Shown: positions 1-6,244, counted from the stretch's first letter. The stretch is DNA of 10,080 nt from Pseudomonas sp. UBA5782 (GCA_002418465.1 DIEE01000296.1:1-10080), one strand, 5' to 3'. The notes: generated by a model from the letters alone, not told the origin. A program made the numbers and translations.

Positions 1-732
1 GCCGGTGGCGTTGGCGGCGGTCTGCGCGGCCGTCACGGCTGCGCTGTCGCCACCCGGATTGTTCGGGTTGCGGCCATCCACGGTGACGTACATGGTCCAG
101 GTGTTCGCGTCGCTCTTCACGAAGTACTGCGACATAGTGTGCGAGTTGCCCTGGGAGTCGAACACGTCGACCGAGGTGGACCAGTTGTAGCTGGCCGATA
201 CCGAGGGATCGAACGGCGTGGTGGTCGGCACCGCGGCGGTGGAATTGAGCGCGACCACCTGATCGATGTCGGTGGTGGCCTTCGGCACCTGGTTGGCGGT
301 GTCGATCTTCAGGTCGGTGATCACGCCGTTGACGATGTTGCCGCTGGCGTCGACGCCATAGCCCTGCAGCTTGTTGCCGGAATTGTCGACGACCATGCCG
401 GCGCTGTCGGCGTGGAAAGTCCCGTTACGGGTGTAGACCCGCGAGCCGTTGTCGCTGAGCACGAAGAAGCCGTTGCCGTTGATCGCCAGGTCCAGGCTGC
501 CACCGGTGGAGGTGATGTTGCCCTGGGTGAACTGCTGCGACACGTTGGCGGTGAGTACGCCGCTACCGGTGGTGTTCTTGCCGGAGCCGAACATCGAGGT
601 GGCGTAGACGTCGGCGAACTCGGCACGCGAGGACTTGAAGCCGGTGGAACCGACGTTGGCAATGTTGTTGCCGGTCACGTTGAGGTTCTTGCTGGCGGCG
701 TTGAGGCCACTCAGGCCGATATTGAAAGACAT
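1..732 (-). CDS. flgE: Flagellar hook protein FlgE, N-terminal part (cut by window edge)
   Basis: FlgE polymerises outside the cell into the flagellar hook, the flexible joint between rod and filament. The visible 244 residues start with MSFNIGLSGLNAASKNLNVT, followed by GNNIANVGSTGFKSSRAEF. This is the N-terminal rod/hook/filament axial motif (about residues 5-35). The glycine- and Thr/Ser-rich D1 region follows, including LDLAINGNGFFVL near residues 79-91. FlgE proteins are usually 400-470 residues, so roughly half is present; the frame is still open at base 1. The ATG at 732-730 has a good AAGGAG ribosome site 7 bases upstream. It is the fourth gene of flgBCDE, 25 bases after flgD, and a 12-bp palindrome lies in that gap. 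What is seen is the frame and motif; hook function is family knowledge. Identity is very secure. Confidence 0.96.
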   Translation of the reverse strand, partial: MSFNIGLSGLNAASKNLNVTGNNIANVGSTGFKSSRAEFADVYATSMFGSGKNTTGSGVLTANVSQQFTQGNITSTGGSLDLAINGNGFFVLSDNGSRVYTRNGTFHADSAGMVVDNSGNKLQGYGVDASGNIVNGVITDLKIDTANQVPKATTDIDQVVALNSTAAVPTTTPFDPSVSASYNWSTSVDVFDSQGNSHTMSQYFVKSDANTWTMYVTVDGRNPNNPGGDSAAVTAAQTAANATG

Positions 733-744
733 GAATTTCTCCTT

Positions 745-756
745 CCGGCGCGCCGG
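745..756. repeat. 12-bp perfect palindrome in the flgD-flgE gap
   Basis: CCGGCGCGCCGG lies just after the flgD stop codon and about 4 bases before the flgE ribosome site. As RNA it could fold into a short GC hairpin. It might stabilise or process the operon mRNA, or modulate flgE translation. That role is inference; the palindrome itself is exact. Confidence 0.45.
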
Positions 757-757
757 C

Positions 758-1465
758 TTACTGGCCAATAACCTGGACTTGCGACAGCTTCACGCTGCCC
801 ATTCCGGCTAAGTTGAGGGTCATTTCTTCGCCGTCCTGTCCCAGCGTCACGCTGTTGACGGTGGCCGGCATGTAGGTCGAAAGAGCGGTCTTGGTGTCGT
901 CGATGGTGGACGTGGCCTTGAACGTGTAGGTGCCTGAGGCGAGTGCCGTGCCACTGTCGTCGGTGCCGTCCCAGGTGAACGAGACGTTTCCGGCTTCCTG
1001 CGCGCCGAGGCTGATCTTCTTCACCACCGCACCGGTGGAGTCGTAAACGCTGACCGTGGTTTCGCTGCCATCGGCTGGCAGCTTCACCGCCCCGGTGATA
1101 CCGGCAGTGGTATCCACTACCGCCTTGCTGGTTTCGGCGATCACCGAACGCCCGACCAGCGACGAGGCCTGCAGGGCCTGCGAGGACTGGAAGCTGCTGG
1201 TGATGCTGTCGACGGAGGTGTTCAGGTTCTGAATGCCCTCGACCTGGCTGAACTGCGCCAGCTGGGCGACGAACTCGCTGTTGTCCTGCGGGTCCAGCGG
1301 GTTCTGGTTGTTCAACTGCGTCACCAGCAACTGCAGGAAGTCGTTCTTGCCCAGCGAGCTGGAGCTGCTGGACGAGGTGCTGTCGGTAGTGGTGCTGGCG
1401 GTGCTGGTCTTCGTCGTGCTGGACAAGCCGGCCAGTACATCGGAGGCGCTATTGATGGTGCTCAT
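758..1465 (-). CDS. flgD: Flagellar hook capping (scaffold) protein FlgD
   Basis: FlgD sits as a temporary cap at the tip of the growing hook and directs FlgE assembly; it is later replaced by FlgK. The protein is 235 residues, the usual size. A Ser/Thr-rich flexible stretch (about 15-37) precedes the conserved FlgD N-terminal region, LGKNDFLQLLVTQL at 38-51 followed by NNQNPLDPQDNSEFVAQLAQFS. After a coiled region comes the FlgD Ig-like domain (about 115-188), containing VSFTWDGTDDSGTALASGTY. It has no signal peptide, as expected for a substrate of the flagellar type III export system. The ATG at 1465-1463 is preceded by GGAGAA at suitable spacing, 13 bases after flgC. The poly-Ser/Thr linker is low-complexity but ordinary for FlgD. 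Identity is secure. Confidence 0.96.
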   Translation of the reverse strand: MSTINSASDVLAGLSSTTKTSTASTTTDSTSSSSSSSLGKNDFLQLLVTQLNNQNPLDPQDNSEFVAQLAQFSQVEGIQNLNTSVDSITSSFQSSQALQASSLVGRSVIAETSKAVVDTTAGITGAVKLPADGSETTVSVYDSTGAVVKKISLGAQEAGNVSFTWDGTDDSGTALASGTYTFKATSTIDDTKTALSTYMPATVNSVTLGQDGEEMTLNLAGMGSVKLSQVQVIGQ

Positions 1466-1478
1466 TGAGGTTCTCCGG

Positions 1479-1922
1479 TTACTGACCCAGCGTCAGTACT
1501 TTCTGCATCATTTGTTTGGCGGTGTTCATGATTTCCGCGTTGGTCTGAAAGGCACGACTGGCCGAAATCATGTCGGCCATTTCCTCGACCACGTTGACGT
1601 TCGGGTAGTACACGTAGCCGTCCTTGTCCGCAGCCGGATGGTTGGGCTCGTAGCGCGCCTGCAACTCGCTCTGGTCCTCGACGATGCCGGTCACCTGAAC
1701 GCCGACGCCAGCCTGGCCCTGATCCTCGAACAGCGAACCGCCGCCGGCACCCTGGGCGCCGTCGAGCATGGTGGCGAACACCGGATGCCGCGCGCGGTAG
1801 GTCTGGTCGACGCTGGAGGAAACGGTGTCGGCGTTGGCGATGTTGCTGGCCACGGTATTCAGGCGCGTGTTCTGCGCACTCATGCCGGTACCGGCGATAT
1901 TGAACAGGCTACTGAGTGACAT
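1479..1922 (-). CDS. flgC: Flagellar proximal rod protein FlgC
   Basis: FlgC is one of the proximal rod subunits that cross the periplasm between the MS-ring and the hook. The 147-residue product has the typical length. Its N-terminal axial motif reads SLFNIAGTGMSAQNTRLNTV and continues to ASNIANADT (about residues 4-33). Its C-terminal helix contains NVVEEMADMISASRAFQTNA, then EIMNTAKQMMQKVLTLGQ, the rod C-terminal domain shared by FlgB, FlgC, FlgF and FlgG. The start codon lies 2 bases after the flgB stop codon. Its GGAGAA ribosome site is inside the last codons of flgB, which suggests translational coupling. flgB upstream and flgD downstream fit the standard rod/hook operon. Nothing is missing or unusual. 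Confidence 0.97.
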   Translation of the reverse strand: MSLSSLFNIAGTGMSAQNTRLNTVASNIANADTVSSSVDQTYRARHPVFATMLDGAQGAGGGSLFEDQGQAGVGVQVTGIVEDQSELQARYEPNHPAADKDGYVYYPNVNVVEEMADMISASRAFQTNAEIMNTAKQMMQKVLTLGQ

Positions 1923-1924
1923 GG

Positions 1925-2347
1925 TTATTCTCCGCGAATGGCCGCGATCAGCCCTTTGAACTTGCTGTTGAGAAGCGTGAAGCTGGCCTGGAAATCCATC
2001 GAGTTCTGCGCGTAGGCGGCCTGCTCGACCTGCTCGTCGACGGTGTTCTGATCGAGCGACGGCTGGGTGGGAATACGGAAGCGCAACGCGGCATCGGTGG
2101 TGGTCATGGCGATGCCCTCTCCCTCGATGTGGCGGCCGCTGGTGGTGGTCAGCGTCGGCATGTTCGAGCCGCCCTTGGCCAGCTTGTCCGCCTGCTCGGC
2201 GAGCACCGCGCTGAAGTCCAGATCACGAGCCTTGTAGTTCGGCGTGTCGGCGTTGGCGAGGTTATTGCCTAGTACCTCGGCACGCTGCGCGCGAAAGGCC
2301 AAAGCCTTCTCGCTGATGCCAAGTGCGGTATCGAAACTGATGCTCAT
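1925..2347 (-). CDS. flgB: Flagellar basal-body proximal rod protein FlgB
   Basis: FlgB is a proximal rod component thought to sit at the base of the rod next to the MS-ring and export apparatus. The product is 140 residues, normal for the family. The N-terminal signature, ALAFRAQRAEVLGNNLANAD followed by TPNYKARDLDF (about 15-45), is the classic FlgB/rod motif. The C-terminal helix (about 105-140, QAAYAQNSMDFQASFTLLNS) matches the rod C-terminus. It is the first gene of flgBCDE. The ATG at 2347-2345 has only a weak AGG-type ribosome site. A sigma-54 element 38-54 bases upstream predicts a leader of about 29 bases. The identity is secure. Regulation by an enhancer-binding protein such as FleQ or FleR is inferred from the promoter type and from Pseudomonas practice. 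Confidence 0.97.
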   Translation of the reverse strand: MSISFDTALGISEKALAFRAQRAEVLGNNLANADTPNYKARDLDFSAVLAEQADKLAKGGSNMPTLTTTSGRHIEGEGIAMTTTDAALRFRIPTQPSLDQNTVDEQVEQAAYAQNSMDFQASFTLLNSKFKGLIAAIRGE

Positions 2348-2384
2348 GGTCGCGGGACCTATGCGGTTTGCTGTATCAGCGATA

Positions 2385-2401
2385 AAGCAAGCGCCATGCC
2401 A
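2385..2401 (-). promoter_or_regulatory. Sigma-54 (RpoN) -24/-12 promoter of flgBCDE
   Basis: On the minus strand the sequence is TGGCAT-GGCGC-TTGCTT. It matches the TGGCAC-N5-TTGCW consensus at all but one defined position, with the required 10 bases between GG and GC. The predicted transcription start is near 2376, about 29 bases before flgB. RpoN-dependent control of rod and hook operons is established in Pseudomonas, so element and context agree. Confidence 0.85.
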
Positions 2402-2419
2402 TCTAATTTATTCGTTATA

Positions 2420-2432
2420 AATCAATGCCTTG
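2420..2432 (+). promoter_or_regulatory. Candidate IHF binding site
   Basis: The bases AATCAATGCCTTG fit the IHF consensus WATCAANNNNTTR exactly, in an AT-rich stretch (2401-2425) of otherwise GC-rich DNA. The centre is about 50 bases upstream of the predicted flgB start. That is where IHF usually bends DNA so that a distal activator can touch sigma-54 polymerase. Confidence 0.55.
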
Positions 2433-2462
2433 AAAAGGCGCGACAAAAACCGGATGCGAAAA

Positions 2463-2478
2463 CGGCAATTAATTTCCG
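2463..2478. promoter_or_regulatory. 16-bp near-perfect palindrome, candidate activator (enhancer) site for flgB
   Basis: CGGCAATTAATTTCCG is symmetric except for one base pair (C at 2466 against T at 2475). It is centred about 94 bases upstream of the predicted flgB transcription start, the usual distance for a sigma-54 enhancer. FleQ or FleR are the obvious candidates. It does not obviously match the published FleQ motif, so the binding protein is unknown. Confidence 0.4.
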
Positions 2479-2555
2479 CTTTCGGCGGCGCTCTTCAGGA
2501 AGGGGCGGCAAAAGTTTGGCGCGCCGGGCGGCAAGGGAATGGGATGGAGCGGCAA

Positions 2556-2578
2556 GCGCTTTCCGCCGCGGAAAGCGC
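2556..2578 (-). terminator. Strong inverted repeat after cheR, probable terminator
   Basis: Two perfect 11-base arms, GCGCTTTCCGC and GCGGAAAGCGC, are separated by one base, so a 9-bp stem with a 5-base loop can form. It lies 17 bases after the cheR stop codon, between cheVR and the flgB control region. On the minus strand it is followed by TTGCCGC rather than a real T-run, so termination could be weak or protein-assisted. Confidence 0.5.
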
Positions 2579-2594
2579 CGAGGTCAGCAGGAGA

Positions 2595-3422
2595 CTATTT
2601 GACCTTGTAGATGATGCCCGGGCTGCACTGGACCATCTGGTAGAGGTCGGGCAGACCGTTCAACGCCTCGGAGGCGCCGAGGAACAGATAGCCACCGGGT
2701 TTCAGCGTGGCGTGGATGCGCGTGAGGATGTCCTTCTTCACTTCGGCGGAGAAGTAGATCAGCACGTTGCGGCAGAAGACGATATCGAACTTGCCGAGCA
2801 CCGAGTAGCTGTCCAGCAGGTTCAGCGCGCGGAATTCCACGCGATTGCGGATCGGCGCCTTGACCGCCCAGCGGCCCGGCGTCTTCAGATCGAAGAAGCG
2901 CTGCAGACGCTCCTGCGACAGGCCGCGCCCCATCGCCAGACTGTCGTACTCGCCGGACTTGCAGGCGGTCAGCATGGTTCCGGAGAGGTCGGTGGCAACG
3001 ATCTGCACACCGGCCTTGAGCTGCCCGAGGTTGGTCCGCTCGAACTCGTCGATCGCCATCGACAGCGAATAGGGCTCCTGCCCCGACGAACAGGCGGCCG
3101 ACCAGATACGCAGGCGTTGCCCGCCGGCATTCTTGATCATCTCCGGAAGAATCCGGCTCTTCAGCACTTCGAACGGATAGGCATCGCGAAACCAGAGGGT
3201 TTCGTTGGTCGTCATCGCGTCGACCACCTGCTCGCGCAGGCCGCTGCGCGGCTGGCTCTCGATGCGCTGGACCAACTCGCTCAGCGAGCGGATGGACTGT
3301 TGCTCCATCAGTTTGTTGAGGCGGCTCGATACCAGGTACTGCTTGTTGCTGCCGAGCAGGATGCCGCAGGTTTTCTCCAGGAAAACTCGAAACTGCTCGA
3401 AGTCCAAATTGCCTGAAGACAC
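2595..3422 (-). CDS. cheR: Chemotaxis protein methyltransferase CheR
   Basis: CheR transfers methyl groups from S-adenosylmethionine to glutamates of chemoreceptors, the forward step of adaptation. The 275-residue protein has the all-helical N-domain (about 1-70), then TTNETLWFRD (71-80) and the SAM-binding motif WSAACSSGQEPYS (107-119). An acidic ATDL follows near 143-146, then FDIVFCRNVLIYF (212-224) and KPGGYLFLGASE (241-252), all CheR hallmarks. I chose the GTG at 3422-3420 because GGAGAGG lies 8 bases upstream and the protein then begins (M)SSGNLDFEQF. An in-frame TTG at 3455 would add 11 residues but has no good ribosome site. It follows cheV by 42 bases and probably shares its transcript. 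All catalytic motifs are intact. Confidence 0.95.
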   Translation of the reverse strand: MSSGNLDFEQFRVFLEKTCGILLGSNKQYLVSSRLNKLMEQQSIRSLSELVQRIESQPRSGLREQVVDAMTTNETLWFRDAYPFEVLKSRILPEMIKNAGGQRLRIWSAACSSGQEPYSLSMAIDEFERTNLGQLKAGVQIVATDLSGTMLTACKSGEYDSLAMGRGLSQERLQRFFDLKTPGRWAVKAPIRNRVEFRALNLLDSYSVLGKFDIVFCRNVLIYFSAEVKKDILTRIHATLKPGGYLFLGASEALNGLPDLYQMVQCSPGIIYKVK

Positions 3423-3464
3423 AGGTGCTGCCTCTCCGATCCGATGGGCTGCCAAGAGTATTCC

Positions 3465-4397
3465 TTAGCCTTTATCTGATTGTTTGACACGTTCGACGAC
3501 CCGCGAAGCGAGATCATCGGGACGGAACTTGGCGAGAAAATCGTCGGCGCCCACTTTCTTGACCATTGCCTGGTTGAACACGCCGGACAGCGAAGTATGC
3601 AGGAGAATGTGCAGCTTCTGCAGACGCTGATCGGCCCGCACTTCCGCGGTCAGCGTGTAGCCGTCCATCTCCGGCATCTCGATGTCGGAAATCATCATCA
3701 GCAATTCGTCTTCCGGACGCCGCCCCTCATCTGCCATGCCTCTGAGGTACTCCAGCGCCTGGCGGCCGTCGTTGAGCGCGGTGACTTCCACGCCGACGCT
3801 CTGCAGGCAGCGACTCACCTGCTTTCGCGCCACTGACGAGTCATCGACGATCAGCACGCGCTTGGTCACCGCGCGGGCCTGGGTCTCGACGTCGATCACG
3901 CCTTCGGAGATGACCTCCGAAGTTGGCGCCACTTCGGCGAGGATCTTCTCCACGTCGATGATTTCCACCAGCTGGTTGTCGACCCGCGTCACCGCCGTCA
4001 GGAAGTGGTCGCGACCGGCGCCCTTTGGCGGCGGATGGATCTCCTCCCAGTGCATGTTGACGATGCGCTCCACCGAACGCACCAGGAAACCCTGCACCTT
4101 GGTGTTGTACTCGGTGATGATGACGAAGCTGTCCTTGAGATCCTTGAGGCCCTGGTTACCGGTGGCCATGGCCAGATCGAGGATCGGGATGGTGCCGCCG
4201 CGGATACTGGCGACGCCGCGCACCACCGGGCTCGACTTCGGCATGATGGTGAGTTTCGGGCATTGCAGCACCTCCTTCACCTTGAACACGTTGATGCCGT
4301 AAAGCTGATTCCCATCCAGCCGGAACAGCAGCAGTTCGAGGCGGTTCTGCCCCACCAGCTGCGTTCGCTGGTTAACCGAATCCAATACACCGGCCAT
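3465..4397 (-). CDS. cheV: Chemotaxis coupling protein CheV (CheW domain plus receiver)
   Basis: CheV couples chemoreceptors to the kinase CheA, and its receiver can be phosphorylated, which tunes the array. The 310-residue protein has a CheW-like domain (about 10-155), with INVFKVKEVL, SPVVRGVASIRGGTIPILDL and LVEIIDVEKIL. A C-terminal receiver domain follows (about 178-305). The receiver has the acidic pair D185/D186 (VLIVDDSS), the phospho-acceptor D238 in ISDIEMPEMDGY, the HTS at 267-269 and lysine K290. All key residues are present, so it should be phosphorylatable. The ATG at 4397-4395 follows AGAGGA. It heads the cheV-cheR unit and is divergent from flgA. CheV here is a Pseudomonas and enterobacterial feature; its exact receptor partners cannot be read from sequence. 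Confidence 0.95.
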   Translation of the reverse strand: MAGVLDSVNQRTQLVGQNRLELLLFRLDGNQLYGINVFKVKEVLQCPKLTIMPKSSPVVRGVASIRGGTIPILDLAMATGNQGLKDLKDSFVIITEYNTKVQGFLVRSVERIVNMHWEEIHPPPKGAGRDHFLTAVTRVDNQLVEIIDVEKILAEVAPTSEVISEGVIDVETQARAVTKRVLIVDDSSVARKQVSRCLQSVGVEVTALNDGRQALEYLRGMADEGRRPEDELLMMISDIEMPEMDGYTLTAEVRADQRLQKLHILLHTSLSGVFNQAMVKKVGADDFLAKFRPDDLASRVVERVKQSDKG

Positions 4398-4433
4398 GCC
4401 AGAATCCTCTCTATGAATGTCCTGCGTCTGCTC

Positions 4434-4462
4434 AGGGTAGCAGGCGGCACGACCCTTGCTAA
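4434..4462 (-). promoter_or_regulatory. Possible sigma-70-type promoter for cheVR
   Basis: On the minus strand TTAGCA and TACCCT are separated by 17 bases, giving a predicted start near 4427 and a leader of about 30 bases. Both hexamers are weak matches. The element overlaps the flgA sigma-54 promoter on the other strand. I saw no FliA-type element for cheV here. Confidence 0.3.
4445..4461 (+). promoter_or_regulatory. Sigma-54 (RpoN) -24/-12 promoter of flgA
   Basis: CGGCAC-GACCC-TTGCTA matches the extended consensus TGGCACGRNNNTTGCW at every defined base except the first. GG and GC have the correct spacing. The predicted start is about base 4471, only two bases before the ATG at 4473. It lies in the cheV-flgA divergent region, the expected place for an operon promoter. 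Confidence 0.75.
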
Positions 4463-4472
4463 CTCACCTGTC

Positions 4473-5234
4473 ATGAAAGCACTCACGACATTTTTTCGAC
4501 GCATCATGATGTCAAAACGACAGCGCATGTTTCGTCTTTTACCCGCTTTGTGCGGGCTCGGCTACATCGGCCTGGTGTCGGCCCAGCAAACCCTGCCTGA
4601 ACAGCTTATCGACACGACCCAGGGCTTTCTTGAGTTCACCGTGGAAGATTATCTGCGCACCGTGGACATTCCCGGACGCTACGAAATCCAGGTCAATCGG
4701 CTCGATCCGCGCCTGCGCCTGCCGTTCTGCGATCAGGAGCTGAACGCCAGGCTGGAAAGCCCGGCACAGCCCGTCGGTCGGGTTTCGGTGAGGGTCAGTT
4801 GCGAGGGCAGCGCGCCCTGGAGCGTGTTCGTGCCGGCCCAGGTGAAGGTGTTCCGCGACGTGGTGGTGGTCAAGCGTCCGCTGACCCGCGGCAGCATTAT
4901 CGGTGAAGGCGACGTGGCGCTGGCGGAAAGAGACACCGGGGCGCTGGGCCAGGCCTTCCTCGTCACCACCGAGCAGGCGGTCGGCAGCAAGCTGACGCGG
5001 CCGGTAGTGGCCGACCAGGTGATCCTGCTGACGGGTCTGGAAAAAGCCGACGTGATCGCCAAGGGCGATCACGTGGTGATCAAGGCGCAAAGCGGCGCCA
5101 TCAACGTCAACATGCCCGGCGAAGCGATGTCGGCGGGTGCCCCAGGCGAGCAGATCCGGGTGCGGAACCTGCAGTCTCAACGTGTGATCAAGGCCCGGGT
5201 GACCGCGCCGGGCGTCGTAGAAGTGGCGATGTAA
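4473..5234 (+). CDS. flgA: Flagellar P-ring assembly chaperone FlgA
   Basis: FlgA is a periplasmic chaperone needed to build the P-ring (FlgI) around the rod. The mature part contains QGFLEFTVEDYL, GRYEIQVNRLDPRLRLPFC and RVSVRVSCEGSAPWSVFVPA. The C-terminal ChapFlgA/SAF region includes LTRGSIIGEGDVALAERD, GSKLTRPVVADQ, EQIRVRNLQSQRVIKARVTA and ends GVVEVAM, as in FlgA. A basic N-terminus is followed by the hydrophobic stretch LLPALCGLGYIGLVSA with likely cleavage before QQT, a Sec signal peptide. The start is uncertain. ATG 4473 (253 residues, TTFFRR after the start) is what I recall of Pseudomonas homologues, but it lacks a ribosome site and the sigma-54 start is only two bases upstream. 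ATG 4506, 4509 or 4527 would still keep the signal peptide. It is first in flgAMNZ. Confidence 0.9.
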   Translation: MKALTTFFRRIMMSKRQRMFRLLPALCGLGYIGLVSAQQTLPEQLIDTTQGFLEFTVEDYLRTVDIPGRYEIQVNRLDPRLRLPFCDQELNARLESPAQPVGRVSVRVSCEGSAPWSVFVPAQVKVFRDVVVVKRPLTRGSIIGEGDVALAERDTGALGQAFLVTTEQAVGSKLTRPVVADQVILLTGLEKADVIAKGDHVVIKAQSGAINVNMPGEAMSAGAPGEQIRVRNLQSQRVIKARVTAPGVVEVAM

Positions 5235-5311
5235 GGCATGAAACGGCTGGCGTGCAGACAGGACGGTTATTTACACTGGCGGACGGCGCAAATCTTTTTG
5301 CTCTGTCTCGC

Positions 5312-5338
5312 TAAAGTTATCGGCGTGAGCGCCGAAAA
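5312..5338 (+). promoter_or_regulatory. FliA (sigma-28) promoter of flgM
   Basis: TAAA, 15 bases, then GCCGAAAA: one mismatch from the flagellar sigma-28 consensus TAAA-N15-GCCGATAA. The predicted start is near 5346, about 30 bases before flgM. FliA-driven flgM expression is the known feedback in Pseudomonas and enteric bacteria, so position and motif agree. Bases 5320-5335 also form a 6-bp inverted repeat (TCGGCG / CGCCGA) covering half of the -10 element. Confidence 0.85.
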
Positions 5339-5377
5339 GCTGGGCAAGCGTCCAGACACCGTCCGAGGTTTTGCATC

Positions 5378-5710
5378 ATGGTTATCGACTTCAACCGGCC
5401 AAACAGTGCCGTTACGCCGTCCACGACGACGCGTACCAGCAGCAGCCAGCCCGGCAGTCGCACCGAAGCCGCCGCCGATACCAAAGCGAGCAGCACAGTC
5501 GATCAGACCACCCAAACCAAGGGCGGCGAACCCGTGCAGCTCAGCCAAGAAGCACAGCAATTGCAGTCCGTTAGCGACAAGCTGCGTGACCTGCCATCCG
5601 TCGATAGCGAGAAGGTCGCCAGGCTCAAGCAGGCGATCACCGACGGTAGCTACCAGGTCGACAGCAAACGCGTCGCCAGCAAACTGCTCGATTTCGAGTC
5701 CCAGCGTTAG
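5378..5710 (+). CDS. flgM: Anti-sigma-28 factor FlgM
   Basis: FlgM binds and inhibits the flagellar sigma factor FliA until the hook is complete, then is exported, which releases late gene expression. The 110-residue product begins MVIDFNRPNSA and has a long polar, Ser/Thr/Gln-rich, probably disordered N-terminal half. The conserved sigma-binding C-terminal region (about 53-107) contains VQLSQEAQQLQ, KLRDLPSVDSEKVARLKQAI and DGSYQVDSKRVASKLLDFE. This is the standard FlgM layout. ATG 5378 follows GAGG at 9 bases. It lies 143 bases after flgA and has its own FliA promoter, giving negative feedback; read-through from flgA is also likely. flgN follows after 51 bases. Identity is secure. Confidence 0.95.
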   Translation: MVIDFNRPNSAVTPSTTTRTSSSQPGSRTEAAADTKASSTVDQTTQTKGGEPVQLSQEAQQLQSVSDKLRDLPSVDSEKVARLKQAITDGSYQVDSKRVASKLLDFESQR

Positions 5711-5761
5711 CGTCAGGCCGCGCTGGGGATTTTGGACGCTTGATTCCCAGAGCCCGCCGCC

Positions 5762-6229
5762 ATGAACGATACGACCCTGCTGCAACTGTTCATCGAAGAT
5801 ATCGGCCACGCCGAGCAGTTGCTTGAACTGCTCGAGAGCGAAACCCAGGCCCTGACCCATCGGGACCTGGCTTCCCTGGAAACCATCCTTACCAGCAAGC
5901 AGACACTGCTCGCCCTGCTCGACCAGCATGGCAAGCAGCGCAGTCGCGTGCTCGTCTCGCTGAACCTGAGCGCCGATCGCGCCGGTTTGCAGGTACTGGC
6001 GAAAGCCTCGGCCAAGGGCGAGGAACTGCTCGCTGCCGGTGACCGGCTCAGCACGCTGCTGCGCGAATGCCAGGACGGCAACCTGCGTAACGGCCGTCTG
6101 ATCCGTGCCAGCCAGACCAGCGTCACCAAGCTGCTCGGCATCCTTCGCGGCGCAGAGGCGCCCAACCTCTACAACAACCGCGGAGCGACTTCGCGCACGG
6201 CTTACCAGCGCCCGCTGAGCCAGGCATAA
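5762..6229 (+). CDS. flgN: FlgN, chaperone for FlgK/FlgL
   Basis: FlgN is a cytoplasmic helical chaperone that holds the hook-filament junction proteins FlgK and FlgL and delivers them to the flagellar export gate. The 155-residue product is nearly all predicted helix: DTTLLQLFIEDIGHAEQLLE, then LESETQALTHRDLASLETIL, then SKQTLLALLDQHGKQRSRVL. A flexible tail with LYNNRGATSRTAYQRPLSQA ends the protein. This tail type carries the client-binding site in FlgN proteins. The start ATG has no strong ribosome site (only CAGAGCCC nearby), so coupling to flgM translation is possible. Its place right after flgM is the classic flgMN pair. No odd residues were seen. Confidence 0.92.
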   Translation: MNDTTLLQLFIEDIGHAEQLLELLESETQALTHRDLASLETILTSKQTLLALLDQHGKQRSRVLVSLNLSADRAGLQVLAKASAKGEELLAAGDRLSTLLRECQDGNLRNGRLIRASQTSVTKLLGILRGAEAPNLYNNRGATSRTAYQRPLSQA

Positions 6230-6244
6230 ATCCCTGAAATAAGA

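Noticed and set aside
139..771. Plus-strand open frame opposite flgE
   Set aside because: Its Gly/Val/His/Arg-rich translation mirrors the flgE codon pattern on the other strand.
2430..3416. Plus-strand open frame opposite cheR
   Set aside because: It is antisense to clear CheR motifs and has no domain features of its own.
3422..3455. TTG start at 3455 giving an 11-residue longer CheR
   Set aside because: No ribosome site precedes it, whereas the GTG at 3422 has GGAGAGG at good spacing and starts right at the conserved N-domain.
4005..4472. The flgA frame stays open far upstream into cheV (from about 4005)
   Set aside because: It runs antisense to the well-supported cheV gene. Such long open frames are common in GC-rich codon-biased DNA, and the FlgA similarity begins only after about 4473.
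5258..5368. GGACGG twice (5258-5286) and CCGTCC near 5360 around the flgM promoter
   Set aside because: The six-base matches are short for GC-rich DNA and irregularly spaced; no operator can be argued from them.
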